This document shows, one piece after another, positions 1 to 7,898 of a DNA stretch of 34,501 nt. The position numbers and the translations under genes were made by a program. Source of the DNA: Bacillota bacterium (GTDB lineage: Bacteria; Bacillota; Sulfobacillia; JAJZYS01; JAJZLH01); the NCBI GenBank assembly GCA_021803575.1, contig JAJZLH010000075.1, positions 1 to 34,501 on the forward strand, read 5' to 3'. The notes below the pieces were generated by a model. That model made no database searches and was not told the DNA's origin. It worked only from the letters and a program-made list of their open reading frames with translations. Each line of letters starts with the position of its first letter. The stretch's first letter is position 1.

Positions 1-842
1 GCCGCCGTGGTCAGGGTGGTGCTGGCCGGGTGGACGGCAGTGGTCGTGCTGGCACAGGTCGGCACAGTGATCGCATTGTCGATCAAGGTCACAGCTCCGG
101 TGGGGTCTGTCGCTCCGGCCAACACTCGACCGTCGACGCTTGCGCCCTGATCCAGGCTCGCCGAAGTCGCCGCCAGGATCGTTCCCACGAAGGCGGTGGT
201 GGGACCAAGAGTCGCGGAGCTTCCCACCTGCCAGAATACGTTGCAGGCCTGGGCGCCGCCGGTCAGGACGACCGAGCTGGCCGACGCTGTGGTCAAGGTG
301 GAGCCCGCCTGAAAGATGAACACAGCATTGGAGTTACCGTACGCGTCCAGCGTGACGGTCGTGGTCAGATCCAGGCCCGAGGTGTAGTTGTAGACGCCGG
401 GGCCAAACGTTTGACCGTTGAGCAGGCCGCCAGCCACAGTGGTGCTGGTGTCCCCGGCACTGGCTGTACCGGCTGGGGTCACGCTATTGTAGGCGGTGGT
501 CAGATCTGCCATCGCCTGCTGAGCCGTGGCGTCGTTGACGTAAGTCGTGCCATTCACTACGGCCGACGAGAACCCAGTTACTGAGGTTCCAGGGTAGAGT
601 CCTATATTCCCGGTGATCACAGAGGCCCCTGTGTTGGTGATGGTGGCCTGGGCCAGAATGGCGAAGGATCCGGCCGTCCCAAGGCTGACCGCTGCCGGAC
701 TGGCCGCGGCCGCCGGCGATCCAGCGAACCCGCCCAAGACGACCATGGCTACGACGGTGCCTGCCGCAATACTCTGCGCCAGCCAGCGCTGCACCCGGCT
801 CGGGTGGCGGAAACGGGTCTTTGCTCTCAAGTCCTTCTTCAT
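1..842 (-). CDS. Secreted ice-binding protein (DUF3494), 3' end off window
   Basis: The minus strand is open from 842 to the window edge (280 codons, no stop). The protein starts MKKDLRAKTRF, then has a hydrophobic stretch ending GSPAAAA, which looks like a signal peptide cleaved near residue 46. The mature part begins with LGTAGSFAILAQATITNTG and continues through ITGNIGLYPG, PGVYNYTSGL, FIFQAGSTLTTA and GTILAATSASLDQGASVDGR, the pattern of the DUF3494 ice-binding/adhesion beta-solenoid. The domain looks complete by about residue 265, followed by a Thr-rich stretch that may be a linker. Family members bind ice or act as surface adhesins outside the cell. An in-frame ATG at 866 is an alternative start. 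The purine run GAGGGGGG at 850-857 could serve the 842 start. Confidence 0.85.
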   Translation of the reverse strand, partial: MKKDLRAKTRFRHPSRVQRWLAQSIAAGTVVAMVVLGGFAGSPAAAASPAAVSLGTAGSFAILAQATITNTGASVITGNIGLYPGTSVTGFSSAVVNGTTYVNDATAQQAMADLTTAYNSVTPAGTASAGDTSTTVAGGLLNGQTFGPGVYNYTSGLDLTTTVTLDAYGNSNAVFIFQAGSTLTTASASSVVLTGGAQACNVFWQVGSSATLGPTTAFVGTILAATSASLDQGASVDGRVLAGATDPTGAVTLIDNAITVPTCASTTTAVHPASTTLTTA

Positions 843-937
843 TACGGGCGAGCCCCCCTCAGACATCGAGGGTGCCGCCGTCGGATGCACGTTGTGGAAA
901 TAGTCCCCAGTGTGCCTGAACACCCTACTCGCCCTGA

Positions 938-966
938 AGAATACCTAGTTTTACCATCTCTGTCAA
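938..966 (-). promoter_or_regulatory. Sigma70-type promoter of the ice-binding protein gene
   Basis: Read on the minus strand, a perfect -35 box TTGACA (961-966) is followed by a 17-base spacer and the -10 box TATTCT (938-943). Transcription would start near 931, leaving an untranslated leader of about 90 bases. Just upstream of the -35 box lies a perfect inverted repeat, AGACA-tct-TGTCT (968-980), which could be an operator. Confidence 0.7.
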
Positions 967-980
967 TAGACATCTTGTCT

Positions 981-1391
981 GTCGCACTGACTCGCAGTTT
1001 CCAGCAGTTTCTTTACCACATCTTGGCCCGCTCAATCTGCGCGCCTGCCCCCATGCTGCCGCACCTCTCCCTGGTCCATCAGTAAGACAAGTCTTCCTGA
1101 CCCGGTTCGCCGGTCACACCAAACCTGTGCGCCGTTCTCTCGACGGTTCCCGCCGCCTCACAACCGGACCTCCCCAGACGCCTCGCTCGGCGGACAGACG
1201 CAAGCCCGCTGCCCCTTGCCGCCAGTTGATTGCGTCTTAGTACCGAAAGACGGAATCGAATCCATAGCGAGGGGTTCAGTTCTAGAGTAAGGCGTCTGGA
1301 CAACCCTGGCGTCGCTGGCCCGAGTTTGAACGGAGTTTTCGCGAGATCCGCACGGGATAAGGGTTAGCGGGCGCGAGAAAATTCGTTGGCA
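981..1391. other. Intergenic DNA without a recognisable gene
   Basis: No open frame here has family-like composition; the short frames look accidental. A small palindrome, AAGAC-aa-GTCTT (1084-1095), is the only clear local symmetry. The stretch separates the ice-binding gene from the transposase and may include the left end of the insertion sequence, but I could not match it to a terminal inverted repeat. Confidence 0.5.
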
Positions 1392-3008
1392 CTACAAACC
1401 TGCTTCCTGCCCGCTGTCGGCTGGCCCCTTCAGCACCCGCGGCGGCGGCCTGAGACCCACGGCCTGGAAGGCCTCGAAGGCTCTGCCCCCAAGCTGGGAC
1501 CGGACCTCGTAGCGCCTGTCGCCTTGGATCAGCGTTGCCACCGAAAGGCCTCCCAGGTCACGCATCACAGCGTGGTAGTCGTGCTCGGCAAGAAGCCCGC
1601 CGTGCTGCTGCCCCATCGCCTGGCGGAGCGCCATCTCCAGGGCGTAGGCCAGGAAGCAGACCATCACGTGGCCCCGGATCCTGCGGTCTGTGAAGTGGCG
1701 GATGGGACGCAGCTCGAGCGGCCCCTTCACCTCCCGGAACACCCGCTCCACCTGATAGAGCTGGCGATAGGCCCGAAAGATCTGCTCGGGGCTGAGCTCG
1801 GCGCTGGAGCGGAGCACGTACTTGCCGTCGTAGCGGGCCTTCTTTTTCAGCGCCTCGGCGTCCAGGGCCACCAGTTTGCCTTGCACCCGGACGTAGGGCC
1901 GGAAGGAGGTGTTCCGGAGCAGCGCCGATCCAGACGGGTTCTGCTTCAGCACCGCCCTTAGCCGGGTGATGACCTCCTGGCGCCGCTGCTTCTCCCTCTC
2001 TGCCTCTTCCCGGTTGTGGCAGACCACGTACCACTCGCCCTCCACCCGCAGCGGCTTGATCCGGATCGGCAGCCCCTCGAGCTCCCGCCAGACCCCGGCC
2101 CGGTCCGAGATCGCCCGCTCGGCGGCCCGGGTCATGCGGCAGCCCACCACGTAGGGCAGACCGGCCTCCCTAAGGCCCTTCAGAATCTCCTCCGACACCA
2201 TGCCGCGGTCGGCGCACAGGATCACCCGACTGATCGAGAAGCGCTCCTCGAGCGACTTCACCAATCGGGTGAAGGCCCTGGCATCGTGCAGGTTGCCGGG
2301 GAACACCTCATGGCCGATCGGGATCCCGGCCCCGGTGACCAGGACGCCGATCAATAAGAGCCGGCGGTCGTAGCGGCGCTCTTTGCTCTTGCCATACTGG
2401 GCGAGATCGCCTCTGGTCTCGCCCTCCACGTAGGTGTTGGTGGTGTCCACCAGCACCAGGTCCAGCGCCGGGTTGAACAGCCCGCGCGTCTTCTGCCATA
2501 AGGTCTGCTCAAGTGCGTCCTTGGTCTCGGCCAGGAGGTCCAGCGCCCGGTACAGGTGGTGCAGGCGAAGGTCCTCCAGGTCCGGGGCGTACACGGACGG
2601 CAGCCACTCCTCGAAGGTCCGGAGCTTGGAGAGGGGGTCCATCAGCCGCGCAGCCACCATGGCGAACACCGCCCGGTCCAGCAGCATGTCGGTGCGGTTC
2701 GCCCCGCGCAGGAAGGGGCCGACGCCCAGCTCTTCGAACAGGCGGCGGAACACCGGCAAGGCTCCCAGCAGCCGGGATCCCTGGTATCCCTCGTCCTCAC
2801 GGCTGGGGTCCAGGATCAGGGTACGCTGGGCCAGGGGCGCCATGCTCCGGACCAGCTTGTCGATGTCGGCCGGGTCGAGGAGGTCCTTGCGGCCGAGGTT
2901 GGCCACGGTCTTCTGGCGAGGGCCCTTACTGGTGCGGGTGGCCTCCACGATCAGGAGGTACTCGTACCAGCGTCCGTTCTGGTAGACGCGCTTCGTGCGA
3001 ATGTACAT
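1392..3008 (-). CDS. IS1634-family (IS4 superfamily) transposase
   Basis: This is a full-length DDE transposase of about 538 aa starting MYIRTKRVYQNG. The catalytic pattern is visible: LVLVDTTNTY (first Asp, near residue 190), CADRGMVS (second Asp) and the C-terminal region YRQLYQVERVFREVKG with the Glu of the third motif. The N-terminal part, with YEYLLIVEATRTSKGPRQK and the block ending NLGR, is typical of the IS1634 group. ATG at 3008 is chosen over an in-frame GTG at 3029 because the family usually begins close to the M-x-[IL]-R motif. The frame is intact, so the enzyme may be active. It would catalyse cut-and-paste movement of its element. Confidence 0.9.
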   Translation of the reverse strand: MYIRTKRVYQNGRWYEYLLIVEATRTSKGPRQKTVANLGRKDLLDPADIDKLVRSMAPLAQRTLILDPSREDEGYQGSRLLGALPVFRRLFEELGVGPFLRGANRTDMLLDRAVFAMVAARLMDPLSKLRTFEEWLPSVYAPDLEDLRLHHLYRALDLLAETKDALEQTLWQKTRGLFNPALDLVLVDTTNTYVEGETRGDLAQYGKSKERRYDRRLLLIGVLVTGAGIPIGHEVFPGNLHDARAFTRLVKSLEERFSISRVILCADRGMVSEEILKGLREAGLPYVVGCRMTRAAERAISDRAGVWRELEGLPIRIKPLRVEGEWYVVCHNREEAEREKQRRQEVITRLRAVLKQNPSGSALLRNTSFRPYVRVQGKLVALDAEALKKKARYDGKYVLRSSAELSPEQIFRAYRQLYQVERVFREVKGPLELRPIRHFTDRRIRGHVMVCFLAYALEMALRQAMGQQHGGLLAEHDYHAVMRDLGGLSVATLIQGDRRYEVRSQLGGRAFEAFQAVGLRPPPRVLKGPADSGQEAGL

Positions 3009-3489
3009 TGCACCTCGGGACTTCTCCACACTGTTCCACTATTCCTGCATGTTCTCCCAGAAGACTTTCTGTAACATTGTCACTACACTTTTCGCCATTT
3101 CAGGCCTGTGATTCGAGTCCGCGCCAGATCGCGCGAGGTAGAGCGAGATCCAGCGAGTTGTCCTGGCAGAGACTGGATATCTCGTTCAAACTCGGGGCTG
3201 GCATCCGTTCACCACACCAGTTTCCACGATCGCACAAGGCTACCGGACGCGCCTGGCGACGCCCAGGGGTGACGCCAGACGCATCCTAATGGGGTTTCTC
3301 TTGCGCCATCCTCACCACTTATATGGCCATGCTCGGTCCCGGAACATTCGCCCCTTTCCCGAGGTTGGAACTGGGCGTCGATTCCAAGGCAAGATACTCC
3401 GGCACCCAGCAGACTCTCGACTACATAATGAGGCCTGTGCGCCCAGGGGGCGGTCGCAAGGCATCCTCTGCTGGTACTATCAGTTCATC
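3009..3489. other. Non-coding stretch behind the insertion sequence
   Basis: Nothing in these 480 bases looks like a real gene. The part nearest the transposase (3050-3110) probably carries the right end of the element. The motif TTGTCACTACA at 3077-3087 is nearly repeated as TTGGCACTACA at 1386-1396 on the other side, but in the same orientation, so it does not behave as a terminal inverted repeat. The rest lacks a coding signal and may be decayed sequence. Confidence 0.45.
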
Positions 3490-4131
3490 CTAACCACAGT
3501 CGCAAGAGTCTTCTTGACGTCGGGCTTCTCCAACCGCTTCCCAACCTTCTTTCACCACGTAATAGACGAGGGCTAACGCGGCAACGGAGTCAATCCACCA
3601 CCAGCCGAGTAGCGCCGTCAATGCCACCCCGACTAACAGAATCCATGCCATGTAGGCACAAACGATGCTGCAAGAGCCGTCCGACCGGAGTGCCTGACTA
3701 CCGATTTCAGCGCCGATGTGCTTCTTCACCCGCGACAAGTACGGCATGATAAGACCAGATGCCATGGCTAATCCCACACCGAGGTAGCTCGCCTCTGCCC
3801 CCTGGTGCGTGACCAGTTTCATCAGGGATGCGACCACGATGTAGGCCGCAAGCGACAGGAGCGCGATCCCCACCACCCACGAGGACAGCTGCTCGGCCCG
3901 TCGCACGTCGGCAAGCCGGGCCCCTCGCGCCTCCAGGGTCAACCGCCACAGAAGAACCCCGCCCGCGACGAGTTCAATCACGCTGTCCGCCCCGAAAGCG
4001 GTCAAGGCTAAGGAATGGGCCATGACCCCTGCACCGATGGCCACCACCGCTTCAATGACCATCCAAGTGATCGAGATCACTTCAATATTGACTCCCTGGC
4101 GAACGGACACAGCGCGAGCCGGAGTAGACAC
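3490..4131 (-). CDS. Short CDF-type cation transporter
   Basis: This 213-aa protein has about six predicted membrane helices and no long cytoplasmic C-terminal domain. Helix 2 carries HSLALTAFGADSVIEL and the last helix pair WWIDSVAALAL, resembling the metal-site helices of the cation diffusion facilitator superfamily. The protein ends in a Cys-rich tail, DSCDCG, that could bind soft metals. It starts with GTG behind GGAGGT, a ribosome site lying in the last codons of the upstream regulator gene, only three bases away. Co-transcription with a CmtR-like sensor suggests export of a heavy metal such as cadmium, lead or zinc. The metal is inferred from context only. Confidence 0.75.
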   Translation of the reverse strand: MSTPARAVSVRQGVNIEVISITWMVIEAVVAIGAGVMAHSLALTAFGADSVIELVAGGVLLWRLTLEARGARLADVRRAEQLSSWVVGIALLSLAAYIVVASLMKLVTHQGAEASYLGVGLAMASGLIMPYLSRVKKHIGAEIGSQALRSDGSCSIVCAYMAWILLVGVALTALLGWWWIDSVAALALVYYVVKEGWEAVGEARRQEDSCDCG

Positions 4132-4134
4132 GGG

Positions 4135-4473
4135 CTAGGCACCTCCTTGACGATAGTTCACGCAATCGGCAATGCGTTGCGCATTGTCGGCCACCACCTC
4201 GTCGGCCAGCGTCAACAATGCCAGGACTCTCTCGTCGACGATCCGATAATGAACATGTCGCCACTCCTGCCGGTTCGAAACCAATCCGCAATCCTTCAAG
4301 CATGCCAAGTGATTGGACACGTTACTGTGGGAACGCCCGATTTCGTCACTTAACATGCTGACCGTCTTTTCGCCTGTGCGCAGTGCATACAGCAAGGCCA
4401 AACGTGAGGGGTCGGCCAATCCACGAAAGAACTTCGCGCGAACGGCTAATCCGGGACCCGTGGTAACGCTCAT
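4135..4473 (-). CDS. ArsR/SmtB-family metal sensor, CmtR-like
   Basis: This 112-aa winged-helix repressor has the dimer/DNA-binding core GLADPSRLALLYALRTGEK and recognition helix SHSNVSNHLACLKDCGLV. The two cysteines in that helix (Cys58, Cys62) and a third near the C terminus (Cys104) match the spacing of the Cd(II)/Pb(II) ligands of mycobacterial CmtR (57, 61, 102). The protein lacks the ELCVCDL-type alpha3 site of CadC/ArsR. It would repress its own promoter and the transporter until metal binds. An inverted repeat overlapping the promoter lies just upstream. The fold call is strong; the metal assignment is inferred from cysteine positions. Confidence 0.88.
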   Translation of the reverse strand: MSVTTGPGLAVRAKFFRGLADPSRLALLYALRTGEKTVSMLSDEIGRSHSNVSNHLACLKDCGLVSNRQEWRHVHYRIVDERVLALLTLADEVVADNAQRIADCVNYRQGGA

Positions 4474-4486
4474 GCCCCCACCTCTT

Positions 4487-4536
4487 CATATCATCATATT
4501 ACTAAGCAATGATATGACAGCCACGAGAGAGTGCAA
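4487..4536 (-). promoter_or_regulatory. Promoter and ArsR-type operator
   Basis: The perfect inverted repeat CATATCAT (4487-4494) / ATGATATG (4509-4516), with a 14-base AT-rich centre, sits immediately upstream of the regulator's start codon. On the minus strand a -35-like TTGCAC (4531-4536) and a -10-like TATCAT (4509-4514), 16 bases apart, overlap the distal repeat arm. A repressor bound to the repeat would therefore block polymerase, as expected for an autoregulated ArsR-family operon. Confidence 0.65.
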
Positions 4537-4883
4537 CTGTTGCTAGCGAAATGACCCGCTAACCACTTTGCGAGGGACGCGGCGTGCTTGTTGGTACGAT
4601 ACTGCGATGTGACGATGTCGGAATCGGCCTGCGACTGGGGTTCTGGCATCACCGACTTCTACTGGCTGCCCCGCTATCCGTCCGCGTACACCTTCCTGAC
4701 GACACCGCACCCACGATCCTCGGTTCCTTCTGCTGATGACGTCCTGGTGACACGAACTTCGTCTGCCAAGGGTCTCCAGAGTCAGTTCCCGCCATGCTAT
4801 CAGGGTTTCGCACCCCCGTACCTCCGTGCTGGCTTCTCCCTTCTGGTGACGCCAGCTCCACCCGTCGTCGAACCTCCACGACG
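4537..4883. other. Non-coding stretch downstream of the tRNA operon
   Basis: Frames are open on both strands (for example 4588-4887 plus and 4649-4897 minus), but the translations have no family-like features and no convincing ribosome site. Read on the minus strand, the region follows directly after the tRNA terminator. I see no confident gene or RNA here; a decayed structured element such as a group II intron remnant cannot be excluded. Confidence 0.4.
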
Positions 4884-4913
4884 ATGAAAAACCCCACACA
4901 CCGTGCAGGGTTT
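4884..4913 (-). terminator. Rho-independent terminator of the tRNA operon
   Basis: Downstream of tRNA-Phe on the minus strand, AAACCCTGCAC and GTGTGGGGTTT (4903-4913 and 4889-4899) form an 11-pair stem with two G-U pairs, closed by a GGT loop. A run of T residues follows. This is a textbook intrinsic terminator. Confidence 0.85.
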
Positions 4914-4923
4914 CAAATTTTGG

Positions 4924-4999
<76 letters not shown>

Positions 5000-5008
5000 A
5001 CTGAATTC

Positions 5009-5085
5009 TGGCGGAGGCGACGGGACTCGAACCCGTGATCTACGCCGTGACAGGGCGTTATGTTAACCAACTACACCACGCCTCC
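5009..5085 (-). tRNA. tRNA-Asp (GTC)
   Basis: This is a 77-base cloverleaf on the minus strand. The acceptor stem is GGAGGCG/CGCCTCC, the anticodon loop contains GTC within CCTGTCACGG, the T loop is TTCGAGT, and the discriminator G is followed by an encoded CCA. It lies between the Val and Phe tRNAs. Confidence 0.97.
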
Positions 5086-5095
5086 GACTCCGCCA

Positions 5096-5170
5096 TGGTG
5101 GGCGAAACAGGGCTCGAACCTGTGACCCCCTCCTTGTAAGGGAGGTGCTCTACCGCTGAGCTATTCGCCC
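5096..5170 (-). tRNA. tRNA-Val (TAC)
   Basis: This is a 75-base cloverleaf on the minus strand. The acceptor stem is GGGCGAA/TTCGCCC, the anticodon loop CTTACAA gives TAC, the T loop is TTCGAGC, and CCA is encoded. It is the first tRNA after the operon promoter. Confidence 0.97.
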
Positions 5171-5182
5171 GACACGCCGCCG

Positions 5183-5211
5183 ATTATACCATCCTCCCCA
5201 GGCTATGTCAC
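5183..5211 (-). promoter_or_regulatory. Promoter of the tRNA-Val-Asp-Phe operon
   Basis: On the minus strand, -35 GTGACA (5206-5211, one mismatch to consensus), a 17-base spacer and a perfect -10 TATAAT (5183-5188) place the start point a few bases before tRNA-Val. Confidence 0.85.
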
Positions 5212-5324
5212 AGCGGCGAGGCAACTCGTTTCGCCCTGGCCGTCGTTTCCCCCTGCCCACGGAGGGCGCGGCCAGGCTTTACCGAATGCTTGGGACGACC
5301 GATCGGCCGATCTGGGAGGATGCC

Positions 5325-6281
5325 ATGGCCACCCGCGTCAGCGTCGTGATTCCGGTCTACAACGGCCAGCACACCATTGCCGAGGCCATCGAGTCCGTCT
5401 ATGGCCAGACCCGCCAGCCCGACGAGGTGCTGGTGGTGAACGACGGCTCGACCGACGGCACCGCCCAGCTGGTGCGCTCCCGTTTCCCCACCGTCCGCCT
5501 GATTGAGCAGCCGCAGAGCGGGCCGGCATCCGCGCGCAACACCGGCATCGAGGCCGCCACCGGCGACTGGATCGCCTTCCTGGACGCCGACGACGTCTGG
5601 CTTGCCCCCAAGCTGGAGCTGCAACTGGCTGCTGCGGCAGCAGCGGCGGAGGCCGTGATGGTTGGCTCCGGCTGGGCTGCTCCTGGCTCCCAGCCGGCCC
5701 AGCCGGCTGGCCGGGCGGCCCTGTTGCTCGACTTCCGGCAGATCCTGCTCGGCTACTTTCTGGGACCGTCCGGCGTCATTGCCGAGCGGCGGGCGCTGGT
5801 TGCCGCCGGCGGCTTTCGCCCGGACCGCGAGGGCGTGGAGGACCGCGACCTGTGGTGCCGCCTCGCCCAGCGCGGCCAGGTGCTGTTCTACCCCCAGGCG
5901 CTCTGGCTCTATCGGCGCACGCCGGCGAGTTTCTCCCGCGTCCGCCGGCGGGGCTTTGAGGCAGGCCGCCGCCTGATGGCTGAGATGCGGCCCTACGTGC
6001 GGGAGCGTTTTGGCGACCGCACCTGGCAGACGGTGCTGGCCGCGGTGGCACTGCGCTACCGCAGCTATTTCCACCAGGACGGCGACGAGGCAGGTGTGGC
6101 CGCCTGCACCGAGATGCTGGCCGAGGTGGCGCCTGGCGCCCGCCGCCAGGCCACGCTCCGCCTGGTGCTGCCCTATCTCACGGCCAGGGCCAGGCACCGC
6201 CTGACCCATCGGGACGGCTTCTGGTTTGAGCCCCTGCCGCCCGTCTCCGCCTTCGGCCCAGCTAACCCAGGCGGTGGGTGA
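5325..6281 (+). CDS. Family 2 glycosyltransferase
   Basis: This 318-aa GT-A enzyme starts MATRVSVVIPVYNG, the usual family 2 N terminus. Nucleotide-sugar binding features follow: VVNDGSTDGT, SGPASARNTGIEAATGDWIAFLDADDVW with the metal-binding DAD motif, and FRPDREGVEDRDLWCRLAQRG with the ED acceptor-site signature. It transfers a sugar from an activated donor to a glycan or other acceptor in the cytoplasm. The substrate cannot be read from sequence. ATG at 5325 is preferred over the upstream ATG at 5205 because GGGAGG lies five bases before it and the longer N terminus runs through the tRNA promoter. Its 3' end overlaps convergent fixX by 20 bases. Confidence 0.9.
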   Translation: MATRVSVVIPVYNGQHTIAEAIESVYGQTRQPDEVLVVNDGSTDGTAQLVRSRFPTVRLIEQPQSGPASARNTGIEAATGDWIAFLDADDVWLAPKLELQLAAAAAAAEAVMVGSGWAAPGSQPAQPAGRAALLLDFRQILLGYFLGPSGVIAERRALVAAGGFRPDREGVEDRDLWCRLAQRGQVLFYPQALWLYRRTPASFSRVRRRGFEAGRRLMAEMRPYVRERFGDRTWQTVLAAVALRYRSYFHQDGDEAGVAACTEMLAEVAPGARRQATLRLVLPYLTARARHRLTHRDGFWFEPLPPVSAFGPANPGGG

Positions 6282-6558
6282 CGCCGAAACCGCCCTTCGG
6301 ATAGCGCCAGGCGATGTTGTACTCAGGGCAGGCGATCCGGCACGATCCGCACTCGACACAGCCCTCGAAGCGGACGGCCAGCTCCTGGCTGTCCACCTGC
6401 CACTCGTAGACGTTGGCTGGACAGAAGGCCTCACAGGGCCTTCCCCACTTGTCGCCGCACTCCAGGCACTTTTGCATGTCCTTGACCACCAGGTGCGACT
6501 CCTGATCGGCCTTGAACTTCAAGGTGTAGAGCTTTTGCTCGATGGTTTCCCTGGTCAT
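6262..6558 (-). CDS. fixX: Ferredoxin-like protein FixX
   Basis: This 98-aa ferredoxin starts MTRETIEQKLYTLKFK, the typical FixX N terminus. Cysteines are found in CLECGDKWGRPCEAFCP and CVECGSCRIACPE, enough for a 4Fe-4S cluster in the second motif and possibly more. The start codon overlaps the fixC stop as ATGA. FixX normally forms the iron-sulfur part of the ETF-quinone oxidoreductase-like FixABCX complex, which splits electrons between quinone and ferredoxin or flavodoxin. fixA and fixB are not in this window. Confidence 0.93.
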   Translation of the reverse strand: MTRETIEQKLYTLKFKADQESHLVVKDMQKCLECGDKWGRPCEAFCPANVYEWQVDSQELAVRFEGCVECGSCRIACPEYNIAWRYPKGGFGVTHRLG

Positions 6559-7868
6559 CCCCGCATCGCCGCCTTCCACATGCCCCACATGTCCCGGGCC
6601 ATGGTCAGCGGCCGCCGCCTAGCCAGCACCGCCTTGATCAGGCCGCGCTCCTTCTCGTGCTTGGGCACGCCGTCCACCGTCATCAGCGTCTTGGCGGCGC
6701 GATTCACCAGTTCGGGATAGATCTCAAAGAAGGCCTGCCGACTGTGCTCCATGAAGGTCGGCATGTTGCGGTACTGCTTCAGGTCCTTCAGGACGAAGCT
6801 CGCCTCCAGCCGGCTGCGGTAGCCGCGCAGGGTCTGGGCAGAGAAGTCGCCTTTGGCCTTGGCGGCGATCACGGTCTCCCCCGCCAGCTGCCCCGAGGTC
6901 ATGGCCAGGTTGGAGCCTTCCCGGTGCAGCACGTTGATCAGCATGGCGGCGTCGCCGGCCAGGAGAAAGCCGTCGCCGTAAACCTCGGGCATGGCGTTGA
7001 ACCCGCCTTCCGGGATGAGGTGGGCCGTGTACTCGTCCACCTCGCCACCGGCGATCAGGGGGGCGATGGTGGGGTGCTGCTTCAGATCCTCCAGGACGTC
7101 GTAGGGCCGGACCCGGCGCTGCTGGAACTCCGACAGGAGGCAGCCCACACCGAGCGAGATGCTGTCCAGATTGGTGTAGAGCCAGCCCTGTCCGACCATG
7201 CCGTGGGTGGCGTCGCCCATCAGCTCCATCACCACACCCTGGTTGCCCGACACGCCAAAACGCTCCTGGATGGTCTCGGCCGGCAGCCGGATCACTTCCT
7301 TGACAGCGAGCGCCACCTGGTTCGGCAAGAGCTCGCCGCGCAGGCCCATCTCCTTGGCCAGCAGCGAGTTGACGCCGTCTGCGATCACCACCACGTCGGC
7401 CAGGAGTTCGCCGTCCGGCGTACCGGTGGTGACGCCGATCACCCGGCCGGCCTTGTCCTTCAGCACATTGGTCACCGGCATCTGGTTGATCAGGAAGGCA
7501 CCGGCCTCCTCGGCCTTCTTGGCGAACCACTGATCGAACTTGCCGCGCAGCACCGTGAAGGCGTTGTAGGGCTCTTCGCCAAAGGCCGGGTCGCGGTAGC
7601 CGACCGTCACCGCCGTGGACCCTGTCATCAGGCTGATCCGCGACTCCACCACCACTCGCTCCAGCGGCGCCTCCAGCCAGAAGTTGGGCACGAGGTCCTC
7701 CAGCATCTTGCGGTAGAGGACGCCGCCCATCACATTCTTGGCACCCGGGTAGTCGCCACGCTCGAGCAGCACCACGCTGAGTCCGGCCCGGGCCATGGTC
7801 AGGGCAGCGGCCGAACCGGCCGGACCCGCCCCCACCACGATGGCATCAAACTTCTCTGAGTCCGCCAT
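6555..7868 (-). CDS. fixC: ETF-quinone oxidoreductase-like flavoprotein FixC
   Basis: This 437-aa FAD protein begins with a Rossmann motif, DAIVVGAGPAGSAAALTMAR, and has LERGDYPGAKNVMGG, VIADGVNSLLAKEMGL and GDGFLLAGDAAMLIN, all matching FixC and geranylgeranyl-reductase-type flavoproteins. It takes electrons from an electron transfer flavoprotein and, with FixX, passes them to quinone. ATG at 7868 is chosen because AGGGG lies seven bases ahead of it; an ATG two codons earlier (7874) sits too close to that site. It follows selD by about 30 bases and overlaps fixX by four. Confidence 0.92.
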   Translation of the reverse strand: MADSEKFDAIVVGAGPAGSAAALTMARAGLSVVLLERGDYPGAKNVMGGVLYRKMLEDLVPNFWLEAPLERVVVESRISLMTGSTAVTVGYRDPAFGEEPYNAFTVLRGKFDQWFAKKAEEAGAFLINQMPVTNVLKDKAGRVIGVTTGTPDGELLADVVVIADGVNSLLAKEMGLRGELLPNQVALAVKEVIRLPAETIQERFGVSGNQGVVMELMGDATHGMVGQGWLYTNLDSISLGVGCLLSEFQQRRVRPYDVLEDLKQHPTIAPLIAGGEVDEYTAHLIPEGGFNAMPEVYGDGFLLAGDAAMLINVLHREGSNLAMTSGQLAGETVIAAKAKGDFSAQTLRGYRSRLEASFVLKDLKQYRNMPTFMEHSRQAFFEIYPELVNRAAKTLMTVDGVPKHEKERGLIKAVLARRRPLTMARDMWGMWKAAMRG

Positions 7869-7898
7869 ATCCATGCCCCTCTCAGGCTGAGCCGCCGG

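Noticed and set aside
30-1085. Plus-strand frames at the left edge
   Set aside because: They are antisense to the ice-binding protein gene and its promoter; only the minus-strand translation matches a known family.
4588-4887. 99-aa open frame near the tRNA operon
   Set aside because: There is no ribosome site, no family-like composition, and an overlapping frame on the other strand is equally open.
5208-6434. 408-aa open frame antisense to the glycosyltransferase
   Set aside because: Its translation is low-complexity Arg/Gly/Ala-rich, a mirror of the real GT2 gene, with no family-like motif.
6657-7859. 400-aa open frame antisense to fixC
   Set aside because: It is rich in His, Gln and Val without domain signatures and fully overlaps a clear FixC; a typical high-GC shadow.
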